The position numbers and the translations under genes are program-made. Under the pieces are notes generated by a model. The model was given only the letters and a program-made list of their open reading frames with translations, made no database searches and was not told the DNA's origin. Below are positions 43,498 to 45,767 of a stretch of 45,767 nt of DNA, piece after piece; positions within the stretch are counted from its first letter, which is position 1; each line of letters begins with the position of its first letter. This DNA comes from Marine Group II euryarchaeote MED-G36. GTDB lineage: Archaea > Thermoplasmatota > Poseidoniia > Poseidoniales > Thalassarchaeaceae. The stretch is from positions 1 through 45,767 of the forward strand of contig NTJR01000002.1 of the NCBI GenBank assembly GCA_002457595.1. The letters are read 5' to 3'.

Positions 43498-44274
43498 CTA
43501 AGGTGCACCAAGAATCCTCAAAGTTTCAATTAATTGATCAGTGAAATCACGGTATAATGATTTCATTATTGATCTTTGACCATGTTCATCAAGGGAAGCA
43601 ATATTACTGATTCCTTCATTATCTAGACCTGCTCCTTCCTTATCGTTAAGCCATTCAGCAAAAGTAATTGGATTTCCAACCGAAACTTGAATTTTTGCTA
43701 ATGGATTGACAATCGCTGAACCCGGTTTAAGAAAATCTCTTGCTCCAATAATTGCCATAGGAACAATAGGGACATTCGGGAATCTGGCTGCTAATCGTGC
43801 GACACCAGTTTTCCCTCTTCCAAGGTAAGGTGGTTCTAAATTTCTAGATCTTGTTCCTTCAGGAAAAATCCCCATGACATGCCCATTTTCTAAAACGTCT
43901 ACTGCTGACGACAGGGCGTCACTGGCTCCGGATTTCCTTTCTGTCTCAATTTGCCCAGTTGAAGCCATTAATTTTTGTAATTTTTTATCTTCAAAGAATT
44001 CTTCTTTCGCTAAGTAGTGGACTGGCCTTCGCATCCCCATAATTTTCACAATAGGGTCGATGTGTGAGGTGTGATTTCCAGTAATGATCACAGGTCCTGA
44101 TTGAGGAATTCTCTCTAAGCCATTGTAGTGGACATTTGTCACAGTTCGAACTAGAGGAGGAGCGACTCTCATTATGGCTCTATAGAACCATGGAGTTGAG
44201 AACTCGTCTGCGCTTCCATTCAATTGAGTCATTTGAGAGATGAGTGTAAGCGACTCAGCATTCAACTCCGACAT
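43498..44274 (-). CDS. PlsC-type 1-acylglycerol-3-phosphate acyltransferase family protein
   Basis: This 258-residue protein has the acyltransferase motifs in order: NHTSHID (HX4D with H68 and D73), an EEFFEDKKL region, GQIETERK and FPEGTRSR (137-144), then VPIVPMAIIGA. Members esterify acyl chains to lysophosphatidate. Archaeal core lipids have ether-linked isoprenoids, so a role here could be in mixed or fatty-acid-containing lipids or acylation of another substrate. Bacterial origin by transfer is likely. It is a single gene, divergent from the secreted protein at 44354. Confidence 0.88.
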   Translation of the reverse strand: MSELNAESLTLISQMTQLNGSADEFSTPWFYRAIMRVAPPLVRTVTNVHYNGLERIPQSGPVIITGNHTSHIDPIVKIMGMRRPVHYLAKEEFFEDKKLQKLMASTGQIETERKSGASDALSSAVDVLENGHVMGIFPEGTRSRNLEPPYLGRGKTGVARLAARFPNVPIVPMAIIGARDFLKPGSAIVNPLAKIQVSVGNPITFAEWLNDKEGAGLDNEGISNIASLDEHGQRSIMKSLYRDFTDQLIETLRILGAP

Positions 44275-44353
44275 TGACCCGCGGAGACCATCTAGTGATT
44301 ATTGCTTTCCGGCATTCCGATGACTTCATCTTTAGTATTCGTTAGCGAAGCAT

Positions 44354-45481
44354 ATGAGTCATAGGAGAGTTGTTGGGCTATTTCTTCTAGCAGTATTAAT
44401 TGTTCCATTAATTTCTCCTGCAGCAGTTGGCGAATGGGATGAAGACAATTGGCTGACAAACATAATCGGTCCTGAAAGACTTGAGCATGGTGACGAGTTC
44501 GGTTGTCATGGGTATGAAGGCGTCAAAACCACGGATGAAAATTGGGTTATTGAAGCCTGCAGAGACTATGTTAATGATTTCACCGAAGCTTCGAGATGGG
44601 GCGGGCAACCAATTTCATTTGGGATTCCTGGTGATACAATTGATCCCTCAACCGCAGAGGAATTAGTTAATTCAGGGTTTGAGATTGTTGGAGACAAATT
44701 AACTGAATCTCCAGTTAATCTAGTTTCGATGGTTCGAAATGGAGGCAGCCTAGAAAAAGGTGCTTTTGATAGTGCGAAATTTGAATCAGCAGAAGAAGAC
44801 ACTCTAGTTAGCATCTATTGGAGAGCAAGGGTTGATGATCTAAAACTCAGGGAAGATAAGGACGCAATCGAATTTATTGAAAATCAAAATGTTTGGTTTA
44901 CTACATGGGGCGAATGGCATAATCATGGAATTTCTGGACAAGAGGCATCTGAATCAGTTACAACCGATGGTAGTCTAATCCAAGTCACTTTGCAATCGAG
45001 AGAACAATGGAATGTTCCGGGAACTGTGAAGTTACAGTTTGAAGGCAAAATCCAAAGAGTGACTGATTCTTCTGGTGATGATATATTGATGATTGATGAA
45101 TCAGAAAAAGTACTCAAATCAGGATGGAGAATGCTTTCTGATGGGATGATATTGACTATCCCTCCAGGTTCCACTATCACAATCGAATTAGATGATGAGT
45201 CCAATGTTGATTCAATGCCCTTGACCACCTTCAATAATCTTCATCATGCTGTGACAGTGGTTGGACATCATACAACTAATCTATTCCAGTGGTCATCTGA
45301 TTTCCAAGAGTCTGAGTTGAGATTTACTTGGCTTATTGAAAGACCGGCCGAAATAGAGATGGATTGGAGATTGCCAGTTATTGCCATCACTGCATTAGTT
45401 GCCACACCAATTGCTATCCGCTGGATTGTTGCCCGTGATCAACAATTACAAAGTTCCGACGAACAGTCTGATGAATCATAG
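44354..45481 (+). CDS. Secreted protein with C-terminal membrane anchor, unknown function
   Basis: I do not recognise this 375-residue protein. It has a signal peptide (about 1-24, VVGLFLLAVLIVPLISPAA) and a C-terminal helix (LPVIAITALVATPIAIRWIV, about 342-361) with a short acidic tail. The exterior part is beta-rich and acidic. Two cysteines near residues 51 and 68 (GCHGYEG, EACRDY) could pair. A WTTWGEWHNHGISG-like segment at about 180-195 is Trp/His-rich and could bind metal. It is probably a cell-surface protein. It has no operon partner in the window. Confidence 0.68.
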   Translation: MSHRRVVGLFLLAVLIVPLISPAAVGEWDEDNWLTNIIGPERLEHGDEFGCHGYEGVKTTDENWVIEACRDYVNDFTEASRWGGQPISFGIPGDTIDPSTAEELVNSGFEIVGDKLTESPVNLVSMVRNGGSLEKGAFDSAKFESAEEDTLVSIYWRARVDDLKLREDKDAIEFIENQNVWFTTWGEWHNHGISGQEASESVTTDGSLIQVTLQSREQWNVPGTVKLQFEGKIQRVTDSSGDDILMIDESEKVLKSGWRMLSDGMILTIPPGSTITIELDDESNVDSMPLTTFNNLHHAVTVVGHHTTNLFQWSSDFQESELRFTWLIERPAEIEMDWRLPVIAITALVATPIAIRWIVARDQQLQSSDEQSDES

Positions 45482-45529
45482 GGTACCCTTGCGATCGGGG
45501 GTAATCGGAAGGGGTACCCATGCGATTGG
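45481..45529. repeat. Imperfect 18-bp direct repeat with GGGTACCC palindromes
   Basis: GGGTACCCTTGCGATCGG (45481-45498) and GGGTACCCATGCGATTGG (45512-45529) match at 16 of 18 positions, and each begins with the palindrome GGGTACCC. They lie between two convergent surface-protein genes. They might be a terminator, a recombination scar or a regulatory repeat; no target is known. Confidence 0.5.
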
Positions 45530-45559
45530 TCGAAAGAAACGCTAGCCTCTGAGGAGCTT

Positions 45560-45767
45560 CTATTTCCTTCTGATTGCCACAAATGCGACCACTGATACTA
45601 TCAGAACTGATAGTGCAATGGTCAGTATCATCGGGAGTAGGGATTTGGAATGCCTGCTGGAGTCTGATGGGTAGTAGTCCCCCTCATCCGACCAGCCGTC
45701 TCCATCAGAGTCCAGGCACCCGATCCTGTCTTGGCTTGAAGTCCCGAATATCTCTGGACAGTCGTCA
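45560..45767 (-). CDS. C-terminus of a calcium-repeat surface protein (partial)
   Basis: The last 68 codons of a gene that starts beyond the window. The reading ends with a thrombospondin type 3-like repeat (CPEIFG...CLDSDGDGWSDEGD), in which DSDGDGWSDE is the calcium loop. A Ser-rich spacer, one transmembrane helix (MILTIALSVLIVSVVAFVA) and the stop-transfer tail IRRK then the stop codon follow. Such proteins are large adhesins or surface enzymes with C-terminal anchors. Codon use (AGC, TCC, GGG, CTG) looks more GC-rich than in neighbouring genes. Function cannot be inferred from this tail. Confidence 0.72.
   Translation of the reverse strand, partial: DDCPEIFGTSSQDRIGCLDSDGDGWSDEGDYYPSDSSRHSKSLLPMILTIALSVLIVSVVAFVAIRRK

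Overview
This window is from an archaeon, most likely a surface-ocean Marine Group II euryarchaeon (Candidatus Poseidoniales/Thalassarchaeales, class Thermoplasmata-related). Archaeal markers are the split A'/A'' RNA polymerase with subunits H and B, ribosomal proteins L30e and S3ae, aIF6, an exosome-linked RNA-binding protein and a Pop5-like RNase P protein. Bacterial-style DHFR plus thymidylate synthase, a PlsC-type acyltransferase, a propionyl-CoA route and large surface proteins with DxDxDG calcium repeats fit that lineage. The assignment rests on gene content and remembered family features, not on a database search.

Layout. 1-790: 3' part of 23S rRNA, then 5S rRNA. 865-2746: aIF6 and a convergent threonine synthase. 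2805-6645: two divergent gene groups for propionyl/methylmalonyl-CoA metabolism (carboxyltransferase, small subunit, biotin carrier; opposite them the B12-binding mutase subunit and its MeaB chaperone). 6673-7311: dolichol/phytol-kinase-like membrane protein. 7534-14324: a minus-strand respiratory locus (CxCH-motif anchored protein, membrane protein, Rieske protein, b6-type cytochrome b, a 926-residue cytochrome b/heterodisulfide-reductase-like fusion, ferredoxin, small membrane protein). 14474-17488: TPR protein, FtsZ-family GTPase, Pop5-like protein and a methyltransferase-biotin ligase fusion. 17654-27061: tRNA-Lys and the rpoH-rpoB-rpoA1-rpoA2-rpl30e operon. 27149-36116: poorly characterised genes, among them four paralogous coiled-coil proteins, a membrane-anchored zinc-ribbon protein, a DtxR-type regulator and a multi-pass membrane protein. 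36130-45767: housekeeping and mixed genes (PdxS, 7Fe ferredoxin, RNA-binding protein, S3ae with a SAP tail, MTA phosphorylase, MazG-like, MscS, DoxX, DHFR, ThyA, PlsC, a secreted protein, and the C-terminus of a calcium-repeat surface protein).

How the genes fit together. The biotin carrier at 3045 needs a biotin ligase, and one is encoded in the window as the C-terminal half of the 16103-17488 fusion. The carboxylase group makes methylmalonyl-CoA, and the divergent B12-binding subunit and MeaB serve the mutase that uses it. The biotin carboxylase, mutase catalytic subunit and epimerase are not in this window. The respiratory locus encodes a quinol-oxidising b6/Rieske core in which the cytochrome b C-terminal half is fused to an HdrD/GlpC-like iron-sulfur module, which suggests electron exchange between the quinone pool and a cytoplasmic donor or acceptor such as the adjacent ferredoxin.

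Best candidates for undescribed biology are the cytochrome b-Hdr fusion complex, the coiled-coil/zinc-ribbon/DtxR locus with a perfect 19-bp operator-like palindrome in its divergent promoter, the helical domain shared by the N-termini of RpoH and RpoA'', and the S3ae-SAP and methyltransferase-biotin ligase fusions. Many starts inside operons are set by a GAGGT(G)-type Shine-Dalgarno, whereas first genes often lack one and may be leaderless.
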